Source: Chiridota heheva (Eukaryota; Echinodermata; Holothuroidea; Apodida; Chiridotidae). From it: a DNA stretch of 64,000 bases. Position 1 is the first letter of the stretch. Every line of letters begins with the position of its first letter. The stretch is from contig JAIGNY010000126.1 of assembly GCA_020152595.1 (NCBI GenBank), positions 186,001-250,000 of the forward strand. The letters run 5' to 3'. The notes beneath the pieces are model-generated. The model worked only from the letters and a program-made list of their open reading frames with translations, ran no database searches and was not told the DNA's origin. This document shows, piece by piece, positions 33,398 through 46,000 of this stretch. The translations under genes were made by a program, and so were the position numbers.

Positions 33398-33651
33398 ACT
33401 GTGGTGTAGCGGTTATCATACCTGTCTACAGACCACGAGGCCCCGGGTTCAAGCCTGGGGTGGGTAGACACGCCAGTGCACCACAACTGGTTATCAAAGG
33501 CCGTGGACATTGACTTGGTTGTCGATGTTATGTCTGTCCGTACGTCGTACCTGTGTTCTCGTCCGGGTCGTATTAAGCGTTTCGTGATAGCATTTGTACT
33601 ATCATAACCGAATACGCAGGCGACGACCCCGTCATTGTAATTGTGTGTTCA
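33398..33651 (+). mobile_element. tRNA-Val-like SINE, copy 2
   Basis: The 254-bp element has the same A box (GTGGTGTAGCGGTTATCAT), B box (GGGTTCAAGCC) and body as the copy at 19,432. It is absent from the matching place in the right arm (about 62,300), so it entered the left arm after the arms separated or was lost on the right. Confidence 0.85.
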
Positions 33652-33999
33652 ACTGTCAACTCTCTCTCTCTCAATACAACATCTCTATCTGTTCATATAC
33701 ACCATCTAAATCAGGTATTTGTTCTTTAAGACATCATGCTAAGATCCGACATGCTATTAATCATAGTTTTTATCATTAGTATTTTTGCTGTTGAAAATCT
33801 TCGTAGGTTCTTTAATATGGAATGTAGAATGCAGTGACATGTCGGTATCAGGTCATAGATGGTGGGATGGCATGTGGATCACAGGTGGGGTGGCATGCGG
33901 ATCATAGGTGGGATGGCATGTGTATATCATAGGTGGAGTGGCATGTGGATCATAGGTGGAATGGCATATGGGACGTAGCTGAGATGGCATGTGGGTAAT

Positions 34000-34910
34000 A
34001 GGCGGAATGGCATATGAGGCGTAGCTGAGATGACTCGTAGGTCATAGATGGAATGGTATGTGCGTCATAGATGGGATGGCATATGAATACAGTTCGGGGG
34101 GACGGTATTGGACAAAGGGTGGGTTTGTGTATAAGAAATTGTGTGATATAATGTGCGACATAAGGTAGAATGGCATATGGTACATATAATGTGATGGCAC
34201 ACATGATACATCACATTGGACACGTGATGGGAGGGAAAGTTGGGTGGTCTATATGGTTCATAAGATGGTATGGCATATGGGGCATTGGGTGGGACGTTAT
34301 ATGGGAATTAATTGGGATGAAAGATAAAGAGTGGGATTGCATATAATGGAATATCATATGGGACATCGCGTGAGTTGGTATATGGGACGAAGTGGGATGG
34401 CATGTGTGAGATGGTGGATATGATGGCGAACATGTAGAAAACAGGGTGGGTTCTGAGGCACCGCATTGTATGGAAAATGGATGGGATGGAATGCGAGGCA
34501 GGCATTGCATGGCATATGGGAAATGGATGGGATGGAATGTAAGGCACAGTATTGTATAGCATATGGGAAATGGATGAGATGGATTGTGAGGCACAGTGTT
34601 GTATGGCATATGGGAAATGGATGAGATGGATTGTGAGGCACAGTATTGTATGGCATATGGGAAATGGATGAGATGGAATGTGATGCACAGTATTGTATGG
34701 CATATGGGAAATGGGTGAGATGGAATGTGATGCACAGTTGTGGATGGCATATGGGAAATGGATGAGTTGAAATGCAAGGCACAGTAAATGTATGGCATAT
34801 GAGGCATAAGGTGGGTTGGGTGTTACATAGATTTGAATCACGTATACGCGCATAGGAAGCGACGACATGTGTCACGTATGGTGGCTGGGAAATAGGAAAT
34901 AATAAAAGTG
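34000..34910. repeat. Left-arm-only segment with a 47-bp minisatellite
   Basis: At 34,500-34,795 a 47-bp unit (GGCATATGGGAAATGGATGA then GATGGAATGTGATGCACAGT and ATTGTAT) is repeated about seven times. The whole 34.0-34.9 kb segment has no counterpart on the right, where 62.0 kb joins directly to the equivalent of 34,915. Confidence 0.75.
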
Positions 34911-35738
34911 GGGGATGCATGATAATGGACATGGGATTGGATTGCTATACGAAAAATGGTCGAGTATAACGTGAGACAGGGTGGGGTGGTATAGTGGGTG
35001 TAATGGCGAACGTATATAAGACATTAAGTTTGCTGTCATATGGGACATAATTTGGGGTGGCGTATGGGACAAGGGTGGTATGACTTATGGCGCATAGCAT
35101 GGAATAGCATATAAGGCATAATGTGAGATGGATGGCATACAGTGCATAGGTTGAAATGCGATGTGAAGCATACTGGCATGTGGGACATGTATGTTAAGCA
35201 TAAATGGCAGATAAAGAATATTGGATAGAGGATGGGATTAAAAGAGAAAGGGTGGGATATCATGTAGAACATGAGGTGGGTTGGCATAAGAGACGTGGGG
35301 TGGCATAAAGGGGATAGTGCGCGTACGACATGGATGGCATATGGTATATAAGTTAAAATTTGACATGGAGCATGTGGGTCGTATGCTGCGAAGGAAAATA
35401 TTGGATCAAGGGTGGAATTGATTATACGACATCGGGTGGTATATCATATGGGACATATAGTGTGGAATGTCATATGATGGGACAAGGGTGAAATGTCACA
35501 TTGTGGAATGTCATTTGGAACAGTGATATGTATATGATAATGAGTTTGGCGTACACTTATGCGGCATGTGTTGGAATGGGACATATGGTGAAATGGCATA
35601 TGGGACATAGGAGTGTGTTGTCATATGGGACATAGGGTGTATTAGGGGCATATGGTGGGGATGGTATGCGGGGATTGCGTATAAGAAAGAGTTAGATACC
35701 ATTTTGGGCATTGGATATGGGATAGGGTGGCATGTGTA

Positions 35739-36521
<783 letters not shown>

Positions 36522-37270
36522 GAGGGAGCGATGGCGTACAAACAAAAAGGATGGGTTGTGTGAAAGTATAACACTGGATAGTACATGGGCATAAAATGAG
36601 ATAAAGAGCTGGGTGGTACATAGTTGAAATGGTGTGTGGTGGTACATAGTTGAAATGGTGTGTGGGGCATAGGGTGCAATGGAATGTGTAACATAGTGTT
36701 TGGGCCATACGAATGAAAGGTATTGCATAAGGGTGATATTGCGTGTAAAAATAGGCCTAGTTTGAATTATTATATGTGATATTGGGTGGATCGACATACG
36801 GGATTAGGTGATATGCATAGGATAGTGGATTTGGCATACACGTATGCAACATACAGTGGTATGTCATATGGGACATAGTTTGGGATGGGACATATGATGA
36901 GATAGCATATGCGAAATAGAATGGGATGCCATCTATGACATATGGTGGGATGGCACGTGGAACATAGGATAGGGAACATAGTGGGATGACATGTGTGAGA
37001 TGGTGGATATCGCGTACATGTATAATACAGAGGATGGGTTGTAATACGAGTCATGGGTGGAATGGCATATGGGACGTGGATGGGAGGGTATATAAGGCAT
37101 AATATTGTATTGTCAGTACATATATCATAATACGATATTGTATATTGTAAGGTGGGACATACCGGGTCGGATGTCATATGGTACATAGGCTTTAGTGACG
37201 TATGGGGCATAGGGTGCGATGACACGGGTGGCGTATTGTGGCTGCATCGATGGTGTATGCGACATGGGAA

Positions 37271-37845
37271 AATGGGAAATAGGAAATATCAAATGGGAAA
37301 TAGGGTGGGATGGAAGATATTGGACATGTATGGGATTGCGTACAAATATTAAGATATAGGCAGGGGTATCATAGGACCAGGGACCTAAATAGCAGGTCCC
37401 TGATAGGACATAGAATGAATTGGCATATGGGACAGGGTGGGATGGAATAGTGGGTGTGATGGCGGACATGTATAAAACAGAATAACCATATGGACATAGG
37501 ATGGCTTATGGCTTAAGGTGGGATGGAGCTTCCAGGTAAAAAAATTATATTTACCAAAAGATCTTGAAAAACCTTGAATTTCAAAATTTGGAAATTTTAA
37601 ATGAATGCAAAGTTGTTTCAATTCCTGTTCATTGTAGCCAGATTTTCTCATTCAAAATATTTGAGGGAAGGACCGAAAAAAGATATTTATACTCTACAAA
37701 AATATTTAAAATGCAATTAGGAAATGTTTAACATTACATATCTCCTAATTGGAATATGATATCAACTTGATTTTTGTACCAAATTGGATCTAAGAGTATG
37801 CTTTTTCAAATAAAATTTTACAAAAAACCATGGGAATATTCCTTT
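37271..37845. other. Spacer between left arm and satellite block
   Basis: Degenerate GGCATATGGG-type sequence to about 37,530, then unique AT-rich sequence. At 37,376-37,404 CAGGGACCT and AGGTCCCTG form a perfect 9-bp stem. I found no counterpart on the right side. Confidence 0.5.
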
Positions 37846-38112
37846 AGGTTGCGACTTGAGCTTGCGACTTGAGCTTGCGACTTGAGCTTGCGACTTGAGG
37901 TTGCGACTTGAGGTTGCGACTTGAGGTTGCGACTTGAGGTTGTGTAATGTTGCAACTTGAGGATGCGACTTGAGGTTGCGACTTGAGGTTGCGACTTAAG
38001 TTTGCGACTGTCGTTTGCGACTGCCAGATGCGACTGCCGGTAGCGACTGCCGGTAGCGACTGCCGGTAGCGACTGCCGGTAGCGACTGTCATTTGCGACT
38101 GCCGGCGCGACT
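37846..38112. repeat. 13-bp satellite
   Basis: Units GCGACTTGAGGTT (37,848-37,995), then GCGACTGCCGGTA (38,010-38,095), then a transition GCGACTGCGGGCT into the 15-bp family. The period is 13 bp in both parts. Confidence 0.9.
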
Positions 38113-41100
38113 GCGGGCTGCGACAGCCCGCTCCGAGACTGCCCGCTCCGAGACTGCCCGCTCCGAGACTGCCCGCTCCGAGACAGCCCGCTCCGAGACT
38201 GGCCGCTCCGAGACTGGCCGCTCCGAGACTGGCCGCTCCGAGACTGGCCGCCCGAGACTGGCGCTCCGAGACTGGCGCCCGAGACTGGCGCTCCGAGACT
38301 GGCCGCCCGAGACTGGCCGCCCGACTGGCCGCCCGGACTGGCCGCTCCGAGACTGGCCGCTCGAGACTGGCCGCTCCGAGACTGGCCGCTCGAGACTGGC
38401 CGCCCGAGACTGGCGCTCCGAGACTGGCCGCCGAGACTGGCCGCCCGAGACTGGCCGCTCGAGACTGGCGCTCGAGACTGGCGCTCCGGACTGGCCGCCC
38501 GAGACTGGCCGCTCCGAGACTGGCCGCCCGAGACTGGCCGCTCCGAGACTGGCCGCCCGAGACTGGCCGCCCGAGACTGGCCGCCCGAGACTGGCCGCCC
38601 GAGACTGGCCGCCTCGAGACTGGCCGCCCGAGACTGGCCGCCCGAGACTGGCCGCCCGAGACTGGCCGCTCGAGACTGGCCGCCCGAGACTGGCCGACTG
38701 GCCCGAGACTGGCCGCCCGAGACTGGCCGCTCCGAGACTGGCCGCCCGAGACTGGCCGCTCCGACTGGCCGCTCGAGACTCGGCCGCGCTCGGACTGGCC
38801 GCTCGAGACTGGCGCTCCGAGACTGGCCGCCCGAGACTGGCGCTCCGAGACTGGCCGCTCGACTGGCGCCCGAGACTGGCCGCTCCGAGACTGGCGCTCG
38901 AGACTGGCCGCTCGAGACTGGGCGCTCGAGACTGGCCGCCCGAGACTGGCCGCTCCGAGACTGGCCGCTCGAGACTGGCGCTCCGAGACTGGCCTCCGAG
39001 ACTGGCCGCCCGAGACTGGCCGCCCGAGACTGGCCGCCCGAGACTGGCCGCTCCGAGACTGGCCGCCCGAGACTGGCCGCCCGAGACTGGCGCTCGAGAC
39101 TGGCGCTCCGAGACTGGCCGCGCTCGAGACTGGCCGCCCGAGACTGGCGCCCGAGACTGGCCGCTCGAGACTGGCCGCCCGAGACTGGCCGCCCGAGACT
39201 GGCCGCTCCGAGACTGGCCGCTCGAGACTGGCCGCTCCGAGACTGGCCGCCCGAGACTGGCCGCTCCGAGACTGGCCGCCCGAGACTGGCCGCTCGAGAC
39301 TGGCCGCTCCGAGACTGGCCGCTCCGAGACTGGCCGCTCCGAGACTGGCGCTCCGGGACTGGCCGCTCGAGACTGGCCGCTCGAGACTGGCCGCTCGAGA
39401 CTGGCCGCCCGAGACTGGCCGCTCGAGACTGGCGCCCGAGACGGCCGCTCGAAGACTGGCGCTCCGAGACTGGCCGCCCGAGACTGGCCGCCCGAGACTG
39501 GCCGCTCCGAGACTGGCGCTCCGAGACTGGCCGCCCGAGACTGGCCGACCCTCGAGACTGGCCGCTCGAGACTGGCCGCTCCGAGACTGGCGCTCGAGAC
39601 TGGCCGCTCCGAGACTGGCCGCTCGAGACTGGCCGCTCCGACTGGCCGCCCGAGACTGGCCGCTCCGAGACTGGCCGCCCGAGACTGGCCGCCCGAGACT
39701 GGCCGCCCGAGACTGGCCGCCCGAGACCGGGCCGAGACTGGCCGCCCCGAGACTGGCCGCCCGAGACTGGCCGCGCTCGAGACTGGCCGCTCCGAGACTG
39801 GCCGCCCGAGACTGGCCGCCCGAGACTGGCCGCCCGAGACTGGCCGCTCGAGACTGGCGCCCGAGACTGGCCGCCGAGACCGCCCGAGACTGGCCGCCCG
39901 AGACTGGCCGCCCGAGACTGGCCGCCCGAGACTGGCCGAGACCGAGACTGGCCGCTCCGAGACTGGCCGCCCGAGACTGGCCGCCCGAGACTGGCCGCCC
40001 GAGACTGGCCGCTCCGAGACTGGCCGCTCCGAGACTGGCCGCCCGAGACTGGCCGCCGAGACTGGCCGCTCCGAGACTGGCCGCTCCGAGACTGGCCGCT
40101 CGAGACTGGCCGCTCCGAGACTGGCCGCCCGAGACTGGCCGCCCGAGACTGGCCGCCCGGAGACTGGCGCCCGAGACTGGCCGCTCCGAGACTGGGCCGA
40201 CTGGCCGCCCGAGACTGGCCGCTCCGAGACTGGCCGCTCCGAGACTGGCCGCTCCGAGACCGGCCGCCCGAGACTGGCCGCCCGAGACCGGCCGCCCGAG
40301 ACCGGCCGCTCCGAGACCGGCCGCCCGAGACCGGCCGCTCCGAGACCGGCCGCCCGAGACCGGCCGCTCCGAGACCGGCCGCTCCGAGACCGGCCGCTCC
40401 GAGACCGGCCGCCCGAGACCGGCCGCTCCGAGACCGGCCGCTCCGAGACCGGCCGCTCCGAGACCGGCCGCCCGAGACCGGCCGCTCGAGACCGGCCGCT
40501 CCGAGACCGGCCGCTCCGAGACCGGCCGCTCCGAGACCGGCCGCTCCGAGACCGGCCGCTCCGAGACCGGCCGCTCCGAGACCGGCCGCCCGAGACCGGC
40601 CGCTCCGAGACCGGCCGCCCGAGACCGGCCGCTCCGAGACCGGCCGCTCCGAGACCGGCCGCTCCGAGACCGGCCGCTCCGAGACCGGCCGCTCCGAGAC
40701 CGGCCGCTCCGAGACCGGCCGCTCCGAGACCGGCCGCTCCGAGACCGGCCGCTCCGAGACCGGCTGCCTGAGACCGGCCGCCCGAGACCGGCCGCTCCGA
40801 GACCGGCCGCTCGAGACCGGCCGCTCCGAGACCGGCCGCTCCGAGACCGGCCGCTCGAGACCGGCCGCCCGAGACCGGCCGCTCCGAGACCGGCCGCTCC
40901 GAGACCGGCCGCCCGAGACCGGCCGCTCCGAGACCGGCCGCTCCGAGACCGGCCGCCCGAGACCGGCCGCCCGAGACCGGCCGCCCGAGACCGGCCGCTC
41001 GAGACCGGCCGCTCCGAGACCGGCCGCCCGAGACCGGCCGCTCCGAGACCGGCCGCTCCGAGACCGGCCGCCCGAGACCGGCCGCTCCGAGACCGGCCGC

Positions 41101-42835
41101 TCCGAGACCGGCCGCCCGAGACCGGCCGCCCGAGACCGGCCGCTCCGAGACCGGCCGCCCGAGACCGGCCGCCCGAGACCGGCCGCTCGAGACCGGCCGC
41201 TCCGAGACCGGCCGCTCCGAGACCGGCCGCTCCGAGACCGGCCGCCCGAGACCGAGACCGGCCGCTCCGAGACCGGCCGCTCCGAGACCGGCCGCCGAGA
41301 CCGGCCGCTCCGAGACCGGCCGCCCGAGACCGGCCGCTCCGAGACCGGCCGCCCGAGACTGGCCGCCCGAGACTGGCCGCTCGAGACGGCCGCCCGAGAC
41401 TGGCCGCTCCGAGACTGGCCGCTCCGAGACTGGCCGCTCCGAGACTGGCCGCTCCGAGACTGGCCGCTCCGAGACTGGCCGCTCCGAGACTGGCCGCTCC
41501 GAGACTGGCCGCTCCGAGACTGGCCGCTCCGAGACTGGCCGCTCCGAGACTGGCCGCTCCGAGAGCCGCCGCCGAGACTGGCCGCCCGAGACCGGCCGCT
41601 CCGGCCGCTCCGAGACTGGCCGCTCCGAGACTGGCCGCTCCGAGACTGGCCGCTCCGAGACCGGCCGCTCCGAGACCGGCCGCTCCGAGACCGGCCGCTC
41701 CGAGACCGGCCGCCCGAGACCGGCCGCCCGAGACCGGCCGCCCGAGACCGGCTCCGAGACCGGCCGCTCCGAGACCGGCCGCTCCGAGACCGGCCGCCCG
41801 AGACCGGCCGCCCGAGACCGGCCGCTCCGAGACCGGCCGCTCCGAGACCGGCCGCTCCGAGACCGGCCGCCCGAGACCGGCCGCTCCGAGACCGGCCGCC
41901 CGAGACCGGCCGCTCCGAGACCGGCCGCTCCGAGACCGGCCGCCGCCGAGACCGGCCGCCCGAGACCGGCCGCTCCGAGACCGGCCGCCCGAGACCGGCC
42001 GCTCCGAGACCGGCCGCCCGAGACCGGCCGCTCCGGAGACCGGCCGCTCCGAGACCGGCCGCTCGAGACCGGCCGCTCCGAGACCGGCCGCTCCGAGACC
42101 GGCCGCTCCGAGACCGGCCGCTCCGAGACCGGCCGCCCGAGACCGGCCGCGAGACCGGCCGACCGAGACCGGCTCCGAGACCGGCCGCTCCGAGACCGGC
42201 CGCTCCGAGACCGGCCGCTCCGAGACCGGCCGCTCCGAGACCGGCCGCTCCGAGACCAGCCGCTCGAGACCGGCCGCTCCGAGACCGGCCGCTCCGAGAC
42301 CGGCCGCTCCGAGACCGGCCGCTCCTGAGACCGGCCGCTCCGAGACCGGCCGCTCCGAGACCGGCCGCTCGAGACCGCCGAGACCGGCCGCTCCGAGACC
42401 GGCCGCCCGAGACCGGCCGCTCCGAGACCGGCCGCCCGAGACCGGCCGCTCGAGACCGGCCGCTCCGAGACCGGCGTTTCGAGACCGGCCGCTCCGAGAC
42501 CGGCCGCTCCGAGACCGGCCGCTCCGAGACCGGCCGCTCCGAGACCGGCCGCCCGAGACCGGCCGCCCGAGACCGGCCGCCCGAGACCGGCCGCTCCGAG
42601 ACCGGCCGCTCCGAGACCGGCCGCTCCGAGACCGGCCGCTCCGAGACCGGCCGCTCCGAGACCGGCCGCTCCGAGACCGGCCGCTCCGAGACCGGCCGCT
42701 CCGAGACCGGCCGCCCGAGACCGGCCGCTCCGAGACCGGCCGCTCCGAGACCGGCCGCTCCGAGACCGGCCGCTCCGAGACCGGCCGCTCCGAGACCGGC
42801 CGCTCCGAGACCGGCCGCTCCGAGACCGGCCGACC
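38113..42835. repeat. 15-bp satellite CTCCGAGACTGGCCG and CTCCGAGACCGGCCG
   Basis: About 320 units of 15 bp, many shortened to 14 bp (CCCGAGACTGGCCG). The first part to about 40,255 carries GACTGG, with many indels; 40,255-41,345 carries GACCGG; 41,345-41,640 returns to GACTGG; then GACCGG to the end. The block structure shows local homogenisation. Each full unit has two CpGs. Confidence 0.95.
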
Positions 42836-43064
42836 GAGACCGGCCGACCGAGACCGACCGACCGACCGACCGACCGACCGACCGACCGACCGGCCGCTCC
42901 GACCGACCGACCGACCGACCGACCGGCCGACCGACCGACCGACCGACCGACCGACCGACCGACCGACCGACCGACCGACCGACCGACCGACCGACCGACC
43001 GACTGGACCGACCGACCGACCGACCGACCGACCGACCGACCGACCGACCGACCGACCGACCAGG
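42836..43064. repeat. (CCGA)n microsatellite
   Basis: About 50 CCGA units with rare interruptions (GGCCGCT near 42,893, TGGA near 43,003). It starts inside mixed CCGACCGAGACCGG units and ends in CCGACCAGGAGGGTCCGA, so it bridges the 15-bp and 19-bp families. Confidence 0.95.
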
Positions 43065-46000
43065 AGGGTCCGACCGACCGACCCAGGGTCCGACCGACCA
43101 GGAGGTCCGACCGACCAGGAGGGTCCGACCGACCAGGAGGGTCCGACCGACCAGGCAGGGTCCGACCGACCAGGCAGGGTCCGACCGACCAGGCAGGGTC
43201 CGACCGACCAGGCAGGGTCCGACCGACCAGGCAGGGTCCGACCGACCAGGCAGGGTCCGACCGACCAGGCAGGGTCCGACCGACCAGGCAGGGTCCGACC
43301 GACCAGGCAGGGTCCGACCGACCAGGCAGGGTCCGACCGACCAGGCAGGGTCCGACCGACCAGGCAGGGTCCGACCGACCAGGCAGGGTCCGACCGACCA
43401 GGCAGGGTCCGACCGACCAGGCAGGGTCCGACCGACCAGGCAGGGTCCGACCGACCAGGCAGGGTCCGACCGACCAGGCAGGGTCCGACCGACCAGGCAG
43501 GGTCCGACCGACCAGGCAGGGTCCGACCAGGCAGGGTCCGACTGACCAGGCAGGGTCCGACCGACCAGGCAGGGTCCGACCGACCAGGCAGGGTCCGACC
43601 GACCAGGCAGGGTCCGACCGACCAGGCAGGGTCCGACCGACCAGGCAGGGTCCGACCGACCAGGCAGGGTCCGACCGACCAGGCAGGGTCCGACCGACCA
43701 GGCAGGGTCCGACCGACCAGGCAGGGTCCGACCGACCAGGCAGGGTCCGACCGACCAGGCAGGGTCCGACCGACCAGGCAGGGTCCGACCGACCAGGCAG
43801 GGTCCGACCGACCAGGCAGGGTCCGACCGACCAGGCAGGGTCCGACCGACCAGGCAGGGTCCGACCGACCAGGCAGGGTCCGACCGACCAGGCAGGGTCC
43901 GACCGACCAGGCAGGGTCCGACCGACCAGGCAGGGTCCGACCGACCAGGCAGGGTCCGACCGACCAGGCAGGGTCCGACCGACCAGGCAGGGTCCGACCG
44001 ACCAGGCAGGGTCCGACCGACCAGGCAGGGTCCGACCGACCAGGCAGGGTCCGACCGACCAGGCAGGGTCCGACCGACCAGGCAGGGTCCGACCGACCAG
44101 GCAGGGTCCGACCGACCAGGCAGGGTCCGACCGACCAGGCAGGGTCCGACCGACCAGGCAGGGTCCGACCGACCAGGCAGGGTCCGACCGACCAGGCAGG
44201 GTCCGACCGACCAGGCAGGGTCCGACCGACCAGGCAGGGTCCGACCGACCAGGCAGGGTCCGACCGACCAGGCAGGGTCCGACCGACCAGGCAGGGTCCG
44301 ACCGACCAGGCAGGGTCCGACCGACCAGGCAGGGTCCGACCGACCAGGCAGGGTCCGACCGACCAGGCAGGGTCCGACCGACCAGGCAGGGTCCGACCGA
44401 CCAGGCAGGGTCCGACCGACCAGGCAGGGTCCGACCGACCAGGCAGGGTCCGACCGACCAGGCAGGGTCCGACCGACCAGGCAGGGTCCGACCGACCAGG
44501 CAGGGTCCGACCGACCAGGCAGGGTCCGACCGACCAGGCAGGGTCCGACCGACCAGGCAGGGTCCGACCGACCAGGCAGGGTCCGACCGACCAGGCAGGG
44601 TCCGACCGACCAGGCAGGGTCCGACCGACCAGGCAGGGTCCGACCGACCAGGCAGGGTCCGACCGACCAGGCAGGGTCCGACCGACCAGGCAGGGTCCGA
44701 CCGACCAGGCAGGGTCCGACCGACCAGGCAGGGTCCGACCGACCAGGCAGGGTCCGACCGACCAGGCAGGGTCCGACCGACCAGGCAGGGTCCGACCGAC
44801 CAGGCAGGGTCCGACCGACCAGGCAGGGTCCGACCGACCAGGCAGGGTCCGACCGACCAGGCAGGGTCCGACCGACCAGGCAGGGTCCGACCGACCAGGC
44901 AGGGTCCGACCGACCAGGCAGGGTCCGACCGACCAGGCAGGGTCCGACCGACCAGGCAGGGTCCGACCGACCAGGCAGGGTCCGACCGACCAGGCAGGGT
45001 CCGACCGACCAGGCAGGGTCCGACCGACCAGGCAGGGTCCGACCGACCAGGCAGGGTCCGACCGACCAGGCAGGGTCCGACCGACCAGGCAGGGTCCGAC
45101 CGACCAGGCAGGGTCCGACCGACCAGGCAGGGTCCGACCGACCAGGCAGGGTCCGACCGACCAGGCAGGGTCCGACCGACCAGGCAGGGTCCGACCGACC
45201 AGGCAGGGTCCGACCGACCAGGCAGGGTCCGACCGACCAGGCAGGGTCCGACCGACCAGGCAGGGTCCGACCGACCAGGCAGGGTCCGACCGACCAGGCA
45301 GGGTCCGACCGACCAGGCAGGGTCCGACCGACCAGGCAGGGTCCGACCGACCAGGCAGGGTCCGACCGACCAGGCAGGGTCCGACCGACCAGGCAGGGTC
45401 CGACCGACCAGGCAGGGTCCGACCGACCAGGCAGGGTCCGACCGACCAGGCAGGGTCCGACCGACCAGGCAGGGTCCGACCGACCAGGCAGGGTCCGACC
45501 GACCAGGCAGGGTCCGACCGACCAGGCAGGGTCCGACCGACCAGGCAGGGTCCGACCGACCAGGCAGGGTCCGACCGACCAGGCAGGGTCCGACCGACCA
45601 GGCAGGGTCCGACCGACCAGGCAGGGTCCGACCGACCAGGCAGGGTCCGACCGACCAGGCAGGGTCCGACCGACCAGGCAGGGTCCGACCGACCAGGCAG
45701 GGTCCGACCGACCAGGCAGGGTCCGACCGACCAGGCAGGGTCCGACCGACCAGGCAGGGTCCGACCGACCAGGCAGGGTCCGACCGACCAGGCAGGGTCC
45801 GACCGACCAGGCAGGGTCCGACCGACCAGGCAGGGTCCGACCGACCAGGCAGGGTCCGACCGACCAGGCAGGGTCCGACCGACCAGGCAGGGTCCGACCG
45901 ACCAGGCAGGGTCCGACCGACCAGGCAGGGTCCGACCGACCAGGCAGGGTCCGACCGACCAGGCAGGGTCCGACCGACCAGGCAGGGTCCGACCGACCAG

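Noticed and set aside
34211-34932. Histidine/proline/serine-rich minus-strand frames of 186-198 codons
   Set aside because: They are translations of the GGCATATGGG minisatellite; three overlapping frames are open at once, and nothing outside the repeat is conserved.
38093-40771. Plus-strand frame of 892 codons in the 15-bp satellite
   Set aside because: Stop-free tandem repeat with an arginine/glutamate-rich pattern caused by the unit sequence only.
42836-43064. Telomeric repeat
   Set aside because: The CCGA tetranucleotide is not a known metazoan telomere repeat, and it sits inside a satellite block, continuous with both neighbours.
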